NCBI GenBank assembly: GCA_030248225.1
Contig: JASANE010011868.1
Span: forward strand, 1 to 64,000
DNA from: Trileptium ribeirensis
Lineage: Eukaryota; Nematoda; Enoplea; Enoplida; Thoracostomopsidae
Reading direction: 5' to 3'
DNA: 64,000 bases
The position numbers and the translations under genes are program-made. Shown here one piece after another: positions 1-10,800 of this stretch; the stretch's first letter is position 1; each line of letters opens with the position of its first letter. The notes beneath the pieces are model-generated. The model had not been told where the DNA came from. It searched no databases and saw only the letters and a program-made list of their open reading frames with translations.

Positions 1-3000
1 GTGGTTCAGTTACGTACTCAGTGGCAAGTAGTTTACACTTTTTATTTCGATGCATATTCATGGGTGTTCAATGTTTATCAGCTCAGGAGGGAGAGCAGAT
101 CCGTGGATTTAAAAACTTATATTTGCCCATTTTGCTACAATTTTACACCATCTTTTGCCAATTCTCTAAAACATTTTCGCTGAATGGTTCCCCAGTTTCT
201 GAGACTTCGTGCAAAATTTCCCGATCATACCCCAATTTTTGGCATTGTTCGTAAAACTTGTTCAATGGCGCGCGGTTGGGGGGGGCTAAGCCATGAGGTG
301 TAGATATTGCTTGCGGGAGTTCCGGCATTCAGGGGACGGCAACCTCCGTAACGATAGTTATTCTGTATATATAATGTATATTTTAACATGTATAATATAT
401 ATAATATAAAAATTGTTTTTAAATGTAACGTTTTCCTTTATTCGGTGTTCCGTGGAGTTCACAAAAATGTATTATTTCAGTACTATCGCAGATTTCACTA
501 TATTCTGTAAAATATGAATCCAAATAGTTATACTAGAAGAAAATCCAAGATTTACTGAGAATGTTATTAAAATATAATAATCTGTTTTGACTAACCTGAA
601 TGCTGATGGAAGAAGTCAGTTTTCAAAAATGTTACTATGTTGTAGTTGTTTACTTTATGCAAGAGAAGTTGATTCGATTTATAGAACTGTATTAAATATA
701 AGTTTAATAGGTTTCGCCTAGTGTCGTAATATATTTTTGAAGTTTCATGCAATTTCGATAGAAGTCATTTCAATACGCTACCATCAAACCAGTTGAAATT
801 AAAATAATTTATTTTAAGCAAACTTGGTTCTCATAGCGGCTTTGAGGTTATAATGCTTGTTTGTAATTTTTGCCCTGTCTTGTAATCGCGACGTTACCGT
901 ACAGACTGTCAAGGTCACACTCATACCGTAAATGAATTCCTGATGCTGTATACGACACATCCTTAGCTACTACATTTTTGTTTACAGTGTTGCACACACA
1001 ACTACTTACCATTTTGCGAATTTACAATAACGCACACTGTATGTAGTTAATGCGTTGTATTATTCAATTGTGTAGGTAGTTTTTTTAAATTTTGATATTT
1101 GTGTCGAGAAGATATACATTTTCATATCCTTATATGCCTCATGTCGTCAATATACACATCTTCAATAAAGGCACGGTCTCCTTAACACTATATATATTTT
1201 TATATTTATTTATATAAATAATCTGTGTAACTGTACATTTTTGGTTACAAATGAATTCATATCCTTAACAAATACTCGGATCTGGTAAGCCAAAACATAG
1301 CATTTTTAATTTAGAATGTATATAAAGTTTTGCCATTACAGGAAATCTACAAAATTCGCCGTTTACTATCAACGTACTAGCATCCTCTAGTCATAGTATA
1401 TATTTTAATAAAAGGTTATAACTCCTTTTATGTTGTTATTGGTATTGAATAGCAGCAACTTACATTAGTAATTGGATGAAAACTCGAAATCAAGTTAGTA
1501 CAATTTGTGCAAACTACAGGCTGGAATGTCTGCGGCAGTGATATAGCTCCCAAAACCCCATCCTCCGGAAAAATAGAGATAATAAGGGAACAATTTTATG
1601 GCAAGTCTGTCTAAAGTTTTATATACAAATGAGAATTTGAGAATCGCTTTATTTATTTGGATCAAATGTTGATTGTACATGTTGCTAACAAGCAGTTTAG
1701 GATTACCACTGAATTTGTCTTCTTTTAAGGAATAAAATAGGGATAAAATATTTTAAAACAACTACAGAATATTTAAAATTAACGATATATTAAACTTTTT
1801 ATAATGCATGTTTATACACCTAGTTGCTGTCAGGCCTTTGAGAATAAAATCCTTTGATTGACAAAGCGTTATAAAAACCATAATACTGTGTTGCAAGAAA
1901 AGTACCCTAGTGTAACTACTACTACTTTTGGCTATGTCCAAACTCCGAAAATAGCCCTGATGGCGTAAATAAAATATAGGTTTTGCCGTTCTGGATACAC
2001 CAAGCCTAGTCCTCAGCTTAAGCTCAGCTCTTTATGTCAGCCATACACCAAGCTAAAAAAGAAGTCGTTGTCTGCCGTGTTCCGAACCTCTGCTCTAACG
2101 CGCTTCTGCTTCTAACCATATAATGCAACGCCCCGCAGTGTTACTTGGACTTGAAAAGCTAACGGTGTGACGCAGACGGTCCAAAGGATTCTCCATTCCT
2201 TTCTGAGTCTTATCTTGTGACGTGAATACGTAGCTGTTAGGCGTTAGAATTTCCATTCAACTTCTGTATTCATCATTTTGGTTTTTCAAATATAACGTTA
2301 ATTAAAGCTCTATTTTTAACTGTAGTTGAGAATTCGTCGACCGAAAAGTCTCTGTATATTATTGACGTAACGCGAATGATCTGTATCAATGACGATATAA
2401 AAGTCAAGACCTCAATATATATTGGTTTAAATTATACATTAAGATTTTATTTGCTATCATATTAAACTTGGGAATGGATCGGCTGATTTATATGCTTCCT
2501 ATAGCTATCTTAGAGGTTTAGATAACGCAGTATTTGAAATTTTTTTCATATTTATGCTTTTCACATAGAACCAGGCATAATTTATTATCAAGGGTGCCTT
2601 TGGAATCAAAGTGTCAAAGCCCTCGCCGCCCTTTAATTGGGTGCTCCCCTATTATATGAGTTTAATAATCAATTATTTTTCACTTTGTTAGATATACATT
2701 ATAAACATTGAAATATACTAATTTAAATGTAAACGAGAAAAGAGTATAAATCACATAACATATTAGTTTGGTTACTTTTGATTATGCATATTTATATTTT
2801 ATATTTGATTATATATATTTTCTTGATTTAATAGCGTGAATTGAGCAAAAAATCATTCGCATGGTGAAAATAAAATTTAATAAAAGTAGTTTTAAATATA
2901 TTCATCTATTTTAAAACGCAAAAGATGTTAAAAATTTTAACTTGCTGGTATTTCAGCAGCAGCTGACATGACTATCTTGTGACTGCAAGAAACATTATTA

Positions 3001-3302
3001 ACGGTTAACACTATCATTGTTTTTCTTTCATGTATGTTTCGGTATTTATAATAGATTTATTTTGTTATATATTTTTCCATGTTCAAGGCAATTTCTTCCG
3101 ATATTTTACTTTTTTTCTTGAATGAATCTAGCTGCTATATTTGTTACGATGCACTAATATTGTTGTTGGTATGACTGCATTCAGAAGTTGCTAATCATTA
3201 GGTACTAGCACAATAAGCGTTTAATGAACCTTTCACAAGCCGGAATATTTGAACCTTTTCAGTTAGCCTCCAACACACCCCCTCCCGGATTGAAATTGTT
3301 CA
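1..3302. other. AT-rich intergenic DNA, no gene seen
   Basis: No open frame here has coding character. The only structured pieces are a GC-rich patch around 270-345 and one copy of an interspersed repeat at about 1985-2165, described separately. The rest is AT-rich sequence with short TA runs, for example near 370-410 and 1190-1220. Confidence 0.6.
1985..2165 (+). repeat. Interspersed repeat family T, copy 1
   Basis: This stretch shares an ordered set of blocks with 60385-60575 and 63455-63640: a CTTAG/CCTAG-rich segment, then a CCGAACC...GCTCTAA segment, then a TCTAAC...ATAA segment before a GC-rich end. It carries no open frame. The shared order over about 170 bp indicates one dispersed element, probably non-autonomous. 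No terminal inverted repeat or target duplication was resolved, so its class is unknown. Confidence 0.5.
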
Positions 3303-3551
3303 GTTATGAAGATACAGTGTTAATCTTAGTACCATTCGACTCAGCTCTATGAGATGGTTCAGAAAGTATACATTCATTTCGGTCATTTTTATCTCAAATT
3401 TTTTTTCGATTTTTTGGGTAATTTTTGGTGTCCAAAATTTCCGAAAAAAAGTTTTGTCGTTAAATGTATAATTTTGTATATTATCCAAACCGCATTGACA
3501 AACTGAGTCGAAGGGTCATCACTGTATCTTCAAAATTGACTAATTTCGGGC
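3303..3551. mobile_element. MITE family M, copy 1
   Basis: The left end (GAAGATACAGTG, then CATTCGACTCAGCTC) and the right end (GAGTCGAAGGGTCATCAC, TGTATCTTCAAAATTGAC) are inverted copies of each other around an AT-rich core without an ORF. Related copies occur at 19216-19270 (one end only) and 20660-20895. This is the structure of a non-autonomous DNA transposon. The target-site duplication was not resolved, so the superfamily is not assigned. Confidence 0.6.
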
Positions 3552-3695
3552 TGGGGCGGAGCTAACCGAAAAGACCGGAATGCTTTCCATTTTTTGCAAT
3601 TTCGACTTTTGTATTATGTATATAGCAAATTTTCCTAATTTGAAAACACGAGAATTGTCAGGTTTAGTCAATAAATAGAATGTTTTGATTAACAC

Positions 3696-4052
3696 TTTCA
3701 TGCCCGAATTAACATGTATATCGTGCAATGTTTGAAAAAATCAAGCCGGCCCCAGTGATTGAAACTAGGTTGTTCAATTGAAGCCAAAGAACTTTGAATA
3801 ACCCTACTCGCAGAAACAAACACCAAACGACAAACTTATACTACGGAACGCAACTCAATTTATTCAGGTTTCATTTAGAAATAGTTGGAGCTTATGTAAA
3901 ATATCGTGGACCCAAAACTAGACATAATTCTTTACCTTCGGTCTTGAAGAAAACACATTTTGAATCTGCAATGCCCTTTTCATGTTAACACGTATATCGT
4001 GCAATGTTTGAGAAAATCAAGCCGGCCCCAGTGATTGAAACCAGGTTGTTTT
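3696..4052 (+). repeat. Direct repeat of about 70 bp, 276 bp apart
   Basis: Two near-identical blocks share TATATCGTGCAATGTTTGA followed by a segment containing AAGCCGGCCCCAGTGATTG. The first lies at about 3700-3775 and the second at about 3976-4050, with offset 276 bp. Between them is AT-rich sequence with no convincing gene. It could be a two-copy satellite or the terminal repeats of a very short element. Confidence 0.65.
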
Positions 4053-5608
4053 CATATTATAGCCCCTCAAAATAAGTTCCACGGCAGACGGGTCCCTGAA
4101 AACGTAAACGCGGTGTAAATTTGATATCAATATCACGTTTATGCCCTGTTAAACACATGGCGAGAAAACAAAATTTGGGCGGGTATAACATAAAAACGAC
4201 AGGAGCTAAGTAAATCCTAACGCGAATTCGGAACTTTCACCACAATTACAGTTGGTCACCTGTTTTTGTCAACATCTCAAATAATAAATTTATTTTATAT
4301 CATTTTGAGATCCAGATATTTAAGGCCCAGTGGGTATCAAAAGGGTTGACTAGTAATTAGGGTAGACAATTCATCTGTAAGCCACTATCCATTAATTTTC
4401 ATTTGCGTAGCATGAACTTGTTAAAACATGCGCTGAAGTATCGAGCATATAATATTAGCTTAGGAAGAATTTAATATTATTTAAAAGATTAGGTGGAATT
4501 TGAACATTCAAAATTTTTATGTGGATATTAGGCAATGTTATGATATTTTTTAAACGTAGTTATATTAAATACCTTGCAGTACGGAAGCTTTTCTAAATAT
4601 TAAGTAGGAACTTATTACTTATTTCGTATAACTATACTAATTATAAACTTGTTATTTATCAAGGTGTAGCTTTATTTTTAACCTTAAGTTACGTAACTTA
4701 AACGTTGTTGCTTTATTGTTTAACTTAAGCTTTATTGCTAAGTTAAGATTAAGCTTTATTTAAAGTTATTCTAAAAATTTGAGCTAAATCTCTGGAATGT
4801 TTGCCTATAGCTAGGTGGATTTTAAATAAATGCCATGCCCAAATTCTTAGCTTTTTCGTTTAAGGTACAACGGTAGTAATTGTAGTAATAGAAAAGCTGT
4901 ATCTTAAATTCGTATATATATTTTGAACAATCTTCAATTGAAATCGGCACCAGTAAAATATTTTGCATGAATAGCGCTGACCCATGAAAAGTAGTGTGAG
5001 AAGTATATAACATTTGACTCGTACTCATTATGTTTTGCCAATTCCAAACTGTGATTATAGTATATTACTTGTAAAGAGCGAAGAGCTATTGTGACAATTT
5101 ATAATCAAATTTTGGCTATCAATATGCTCTAAACTCATCGTGTTATGTAATCGTTTCATTATACAACAGTATCATCGCTTGACACTGATTAAGGCAATTT
5201 TATGCTAAAACCACTGCCAGATAACGTCAGATAGCTGTCGCATTTGAAATACTACAGTTTACTTGAAACGTAGCAAGCGTGGTTAATATATGTTCAATGG
5301 TGGGTTGATACCTATATACAATGTTACCCGGAATACTTAGGTGCTGCGAATACAAACAATATATCTTAATTGTAGTGACGACACCAAAACAACATAGGTA
5401 CATCAACTCCTTCGACAAATCAAAGAAAGTCCGAAACAGAAAACGAGTGAAAATTTTAAAATATACAAATCACAACTTTCAAACAATCAAAGCTAGAATT
5501 TAAGAGCGATTTTTTAAATCTTAGATATTTGGCACTAACCATATCACATGCATACCACATAAATACCAACAACTTTATTGTATTTCGCAACTGCGGTGAT
5601 TTATGATC
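4053..5608. other. AT-rich intergenic DNA, no gene seen
   Basis: I see no gene, RNA or transposon terminus here. The stretch 4660-4770 has several interleaved TTAAG/CTTAA and GCTTTAT motifs, a weak local repetition. Short open frames at 4822-5028 and 5227-5503 have no protein-like composition. Confidence 0.5.
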
Positions 5609-6040
5609 CCATCCAACTGAAAAATTAAATATTCTAATAGTAGACTAATTTAGTACCGAAGTTGAGAAATATTAGCCCAGCCATCCAAGTGAAAAATTAA
5701 ACATTCTAATAGTTGACCAATTTAGCACTGAAGTTGAGAAATATTAGCCCAGCCATCCAAGTGAAAAATTAAACATACTAATAGTTGATTAATTTAGTAC
5801 CGAAGTTGAGAAATATTAGCCCAGCCATCCAAGTGAAAAATTAAACATTCTAATAGTTGACTAATTTAGTACCGGAGTTGAAAAATATTAGACCAGCCAT
5901 CCAAGTGAAAAATTAAACATTCAAATAGTTGACTAATTTAGTACCGAAGTTGAGAAATATTAGCCCAACCATCCAAGTGAAAAATTAAACATTCTCATAG
6001 TTGACTAATTTAGTACCGAAGTTAAGCATTCTTAGCCTCC
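5609..6040 (+). repeat. 72-bp tandem satellite, six units
   Basis: Units begin with CCATCCAA at 5609, 5681, 5753, 5825, 5897 and 5969, an exact 72-bp period. Each unit contains GTGAAAAATTAAACATTC, AGTTGACTAATTTAGTACC and GAGAAATATTAGCCCAG. Units differ by only a few substitutions, so amplification was fairly recent. The array ends in unrelated sequence near 6041. No coding role is suggested. Confidence 0.9.
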
Positions 6041-6146
6041 AGCGATGTTCCACAGAAATTAAAGTCAAACTGTTTGATTAATAACTATATAAACCTATAT
6101 ATCCCCAGGGCTAGCAAGAAATTTATTGAAATTTTTGAAAATCTAA

Positions 6147-6451
6147 AGGCGTGTTCACACGCTCAAACTTTTTGCTCAAATTTTTATCAAAATTTGATGG
6201 TAATTTTTAAATAAAAATTGCGATATTTTAAAATTTGAGATTAATATTTGAGCTTAAACTTTTTCAAACAATACATCTCGTCCATGATTGGCTACAGGAA
6301 TATTCATGAAAAGTTTGAACAGCGTTCACAAGTTCAAACTTGATAAAAATGCAAAAGAGATGCTTTCAAATTTTGATCAAAAGTTGATCAAAATCTGAGC
6401 TCAAGTTTTGATCAAAATTTGAGCAAAAAGTTTGAGCGTGTGAACACGCCT
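6147..6451. mobile_element. PIF/Harbinger-type MITE
   Basis: A 305-bp element has terminal inverted repeats of about 50 bp that begin AGGCGTGTTCACACGCTC at both ends. It is flanked by the 3-bp direct repeat TAA (6144-6146 and 6452-6454), which is the target-site duplication expected of the PIF/Harbinger superfamily. It contains no ORF and so is non-autonomous. The near-perfect ends suggest it is the youngest member of a local cluster that includes 7950-8180, 8393-8740 and 8957-9230. Confidence 0.85.
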
Positions 6452-6454
6452 TAA

Positions 6455-7853
6455 CTTTTTGGTATTGTTTTAATGTTTTTGCTTATAGTTCAAAATCAAT
6501 TTAAATTTCTTTCACAAGCAAGACTTCTATATTTATCATTCTGTTCTATATCTATTTCGTTTACCCCGGTACTGTTGAAAATCGTTATGATAAGTCAAAC
6601 AAATCAAAATCAACAATATGACTAGGTTCTCACTTGGAGTCTATTATATATATGAGATTTTGGGCAAGAAAACAGTGGAGCACCATAAACATAAAACTAG
6701 TACCTATCTACAGTTTGGAAAACTCGACAAGCCAAAGATAAGCGTATGTGGCATAGAGAAAAAAGAAATCTTTGCACCGTTATACGCTATTGTATGGCAC
6801 TCCGCTCGCTCTGTTCATTCATCTTGGCTGCAACTTCAGATTTGTTTTGGATTTTTGGTTTATTTTGTATAGCAAATCAAGTGCGACATTTGGGGATAAG
6901 CTATTTTCAAAATTATACTTGCGCAAACATTTAGCACAATGTTTAATCTATAAATTTTCACTTAGATCTGTCATATTACTATAATAATTTTTAATCTGAA
7001 AAATAGTTGAAAAAAGTCTCATTCTTGAACAAAAAACTTCTATGTCATTTGTAACTAACAACTATAACTGCCAGAATTGAATACCTCTGCTCAGCTTGTA
7101 GTATCATACACCGTTAAGTACGAAGTACCAGGCGGGATTGTCGGGCTTCAGCGGCGGGGGCGTCGGCCATAGACGTCCTTCAGGGAGTCAGTGAGTTCGG
7201 GGCATGCGGGGCCTCCAGAACGAAGGGTGGTATGAGGCACCTGCCAAGGGAGATCTGATGGCTCGGGGCATGCGCATGCATGCTTATAATCTTAATATAG
7301 ATAGTTTTTCTTATTTTTTACTTGCAAAAACTGTTTAAATAATGGAGCATTTTATAAATATATAAGAAATTTTTAAACCATTGAAAATTGCTTGCTCCCT
7401 AAATTTCGTTTGCTACGCCTAAATCAGAAGTCTGGCTACGTGCCTGGAATTTTATAAGTAAATTTTAAACTCGGGAAAAGTAAATAAACATAATAAATTA
7501 ACCCTAATAAAATCAGTTGTTAAATAGTCAATAATTCACGCTTCGAAATATCTTTATACTTCATTCATAATTACGCGCGTGGTTTTTTAAAAAACTTTTT
7601 TGGCCGCCTTTTGTTTTACTTAAAAATGTGTCGTAAAATTATATATATAATTTATTATATATATAAAATTTTATATATATATATATATTATTTTACAAGA
7701 GAACCTTAATGTATCTTTGGTAGTAATATTCTACATCACGTCAAAACTGATGACACAGCAGCAAAAGAGGCGTTCTTAAAGCGCTACTGATTTGTTATCA
7801 TTCATTAAAATATAAAAAATCTCACGTGATTAACGCACTAATTGACTGTAAAA
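6455..7853. other. Gene A upstream region
   Basis: No gene is visible. The stretch holds a GC-rich islet at about 7130-7285 with repeated GGGGCATGCG, in sharp contrast to its AT-rich surroundings, and an alternating TA palindrome at 7636-7690 that could extrude as a cruciform. The islet looks like inserted transposon-derived sequence, but I found no termini. Confidence 0.5.
7811..7828 (+). promoter_or_regulatory. Possible TATA box and E-box of gene A
   Basis: TATAAAAAAT at 7811-7820 lies 34 bp before the proposed start codon at 7854, and the palindrome CACGTG (E-box) follows at 7823-7828. The spacing would leave a very short 5' leader. In AT-rich DNA such a TATA match is common, so this is tentative. 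Confidence 0.3.
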
Positions 7854-7890
7854 ATGTTCGGTTTTACTCTGTATTTGACAGGAATACTTG
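7854..7890 (+). CDS. Gene A exon 1 (start codon, hydrophobic N-terminus)
   Basis: The exon runs from ATG (context aaaATGTTC) to the donor G|GTAAGT at 7891 and ends in phase 1 after 12 codons. It encodes MFGFTLYLTGIL, mostly hydrophobic. It was chosen because it is an ATG with a strong donor, its phase fits the downstream exons and it supplies a plausible secretion signal. An alternative first exon elsewhere is not excluded. Confidence 0.45.
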
Positions 7891-10800
7891 GTAAGTTTAT
7901 GTTTTAAACATATTTTTTGAATTTGAAACAATTTTATAACGCAGTTAACGCAATGGCGCGTTCATATATTCAAACATTTTGTTCAAATTTTCACTGAAAT
8001 ATTTAATTGAAAATTCTGATAAATCATTATGCTTTTAAACTTAAGCTCAAATTTTAATTCAAAAATTTTTAAGGTCTGTTCGTTGTCTATGATTGGCTGA
8101 GGTAGTACATTAAATTTAGCAAAAATGTAAGTATGATTTCAAATTTTGATCAAAGTTTGAGGTCAAAATGGAAATTTGGAAGTAATGTACAGGAAGAAAT
8201 AATGTTCTAGAGATCCCGCTTTCAACAATATTTCAACCCCGCCAAGGGCAGGATTACAAACACTTTCGGTTTGTAATTTACGTTTGTACGATTTCTGGCA
8301 CGTTGGTTTTTGGACTTAATATTAGCACTCATCATAGGACAATGTCTACCTAAATTAGGCGAAATGCCCAGCGACTCATGCTTGTACTAACCTTAAAGGT
8401 GAGTCCAAACGTAAAAAATTTAAACTCAAACTTTGAAAAAATTTTGATCAAACCTTAAGCTAAAGATCTGATAGTATATTTGTGTTTTTTGATGAAAATA
8501 AACATTTAACACATAGTTCAAACTTTTGTAGCGTATTGCTTCAGCAAGTCTGTGAAATCGAACAGATATCGAAAAATGTTGGACTAAAAATGTGTGCTCA
8601 AATTTCGAAGGATCATAATTTACCACATTTTTCAATGACAAGTCAGTTTTAAATTTTAACCAAAATTTGGCTGAAGGTTGAGCACAAATTTTGAACTAAA
8701 AATTTGGGCATAATGTTTGAATGTGTGAACGCCGCTCTAGTGAGCTGACTGATACTCAATACGCACGTCTATATTAATATTTCTGGACAGATTTTTTGGT
8801 TAAAGTGTATTATTTGTGATTTCTGTTGTAGTGGTTTAAGTACATTTTATATCTTTTATAAAAGGTAAAGTGGGTCTGTTTTAAGTTTTCCTATGCGACT
8901 ATTTGTGCACAGTGGATATCCATGTATGAATATAGAGCATAATAAATTAGCCTTAGGGTGCGCTTAGACGCTCATACCTTTAGCGCACATTTTAACTCAA
9001 AAATTGACCTAACATATTTATGTACATTTTCAGAAAAATTTGAAAGTATTTTTTGCAGTTTTTGATAATTTTGAAAGTGTGAACAGCATTTAAATTTTTG
9101 TAGCGCAATACTTTAGCTAATCAGGACTAAGGAGCTTCAAAGTATTGGAGTTACAAAACATTACAAAAAATTTTGAAGCATTCCGATATATCAATTTTCA
9201 GCTGAGCTCAAATTTTGGTCAGTCCACGTATGCATTAAGAAATTTTTGTAGAAGGGTAGGAGGCTCTGTCATTATACTCATGTACTTTTGTTACCCGATG
9301 ATGTGGTTGCTTTTCAGCTTGTCCCACCCCACTCACCAAGGATACGAGGAGTAGCCACCCAAGGTTTCTACGGGGTTAGCAGCTATCAGGGAGCTAATAC
9401 AAAATGAGATCATAGCAGTAGTAGCGATCACCGGAGGTTTGGTTGGTGCTCAAATCTGATCGGTTCGGATGGTATGTCTGCAACAATATTGGCGGGGAGG
9501 GGGAGGTAGCGGATACCTCCCGGAGAACCTTGGGTGTACTCCCCTGCAATTCTTGGGGAATGGGGGATAAACCTAAAATCACCACATCATTGTTTAACCT
9601 AGAATACGTGAGTACGACCGAGTGTCATACTCTTCTACAAAAATTCATTCATCATAAATTCTTCCTTTAACAGGCATTATAGTGCTTCAACATTGTCATA
9701 ATAACATTATTTACGGACTGCTGGAGTTTATTTATCAGTTGAAACTGGCATGCAGCAATCGTCTATGATTGGTCTGACCCATTGCTGATGAAATGAAAGC
9801 TCATCTTCCTGTCTTTAAAGTTAATATTATCATGTTCGCTAGTGTTTCAGTAATGCAAGTAAACACTGTGCATAAAATTTCATCTTACGAAGAAGTTGTG
9901 CAACTTATTTGTTGATATTTGGTCATATATACTCGATAGTCGAAGTCCCAGGGTGAACAACGCGGTCTTCGGGAGAGGATTGGTGGGAGTGTATCAGCCG
10001 GTTGGCGGGGGGAGGATGGAGATTGTCAGGGCGAGATAAATTTTCGAAATTTTTCGGTACTCAAAATGTTTCTGATTTTTTGCCAAATTTATCCCGATTT
10101 CTGCCAAGTTTCACCCTATTTTGTCTGATTTTCTCCCAATTTTTGCCAAAATTTGCTACGTGCCGAAGTTAACGGCGAGGCCAGTGATCCGGAGCCTCTG
10201 GAGGACGATTAGGCTTCCTCCCGGGGATCGCTGGCGCCCAGACTGGGGTTATAACAAAAGGGAGATGGTCCCGCTTTCCATCCTATAAGCATAAATGGAT
10301 TTCGTCTGATCACTACTTTGAACAAGGTCTTCAGCAACGCCGGTACACAATGTTCAACAATCTGTTTAGATCGTGATCGACCATAAAGGGACGTGTAGAC
10401 CATTGTGTCCTAGCTTTTAAATGAGTATTGTGCCACAATTTTCCTAAGAAGAGAAAATTTTTTAGACATGCTAAAACTTTATACAGCGGCACTTTTAGGC
10501 AGTGCTGCTTATCGCAATATAGTTTTTGCTTCAACTAATGTTAACATTGGCTCATCGTCATTGTTGTTAACCTTTCCATCTGTGAAAGTTTTTTGCACCT
10601 TCGAAACCGTGAGGGTGGTCCACTGGACCTCTTTGAAAAATTTTATGAAGGGTAAGTGTAAATAAATCATTTCAACATGGCAATCACAAAATAGTGGTTC
10701 AAACCGTATATATTCCTTAACATAAGATCCTAGAGCTAGCAATTTAAGAAAATTCAACACAACGTATGCAATTTGAAGGACGTCGTTTGTTGGTAACCGG

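Noticed and set aside
5609..6040. CRISPR array
   Set aside because: The whole 72-bp unit is repeated, with no unique spacers; a eukaryotic satellite.
7130..7285. rRNA fragment
   Set aside because: GC-rich but I see no recognisable conserved rRNA core; more likely transposon-derived.
10468..10665. Plus-strand 65-codon ORF with an acceptor-like start and GTAAGT-like end
   Set aside because: Considered as an extra exon of gene A, but it includes the repeated CCTTCGAAACCGT motif and adding it is not needed to keep frame.
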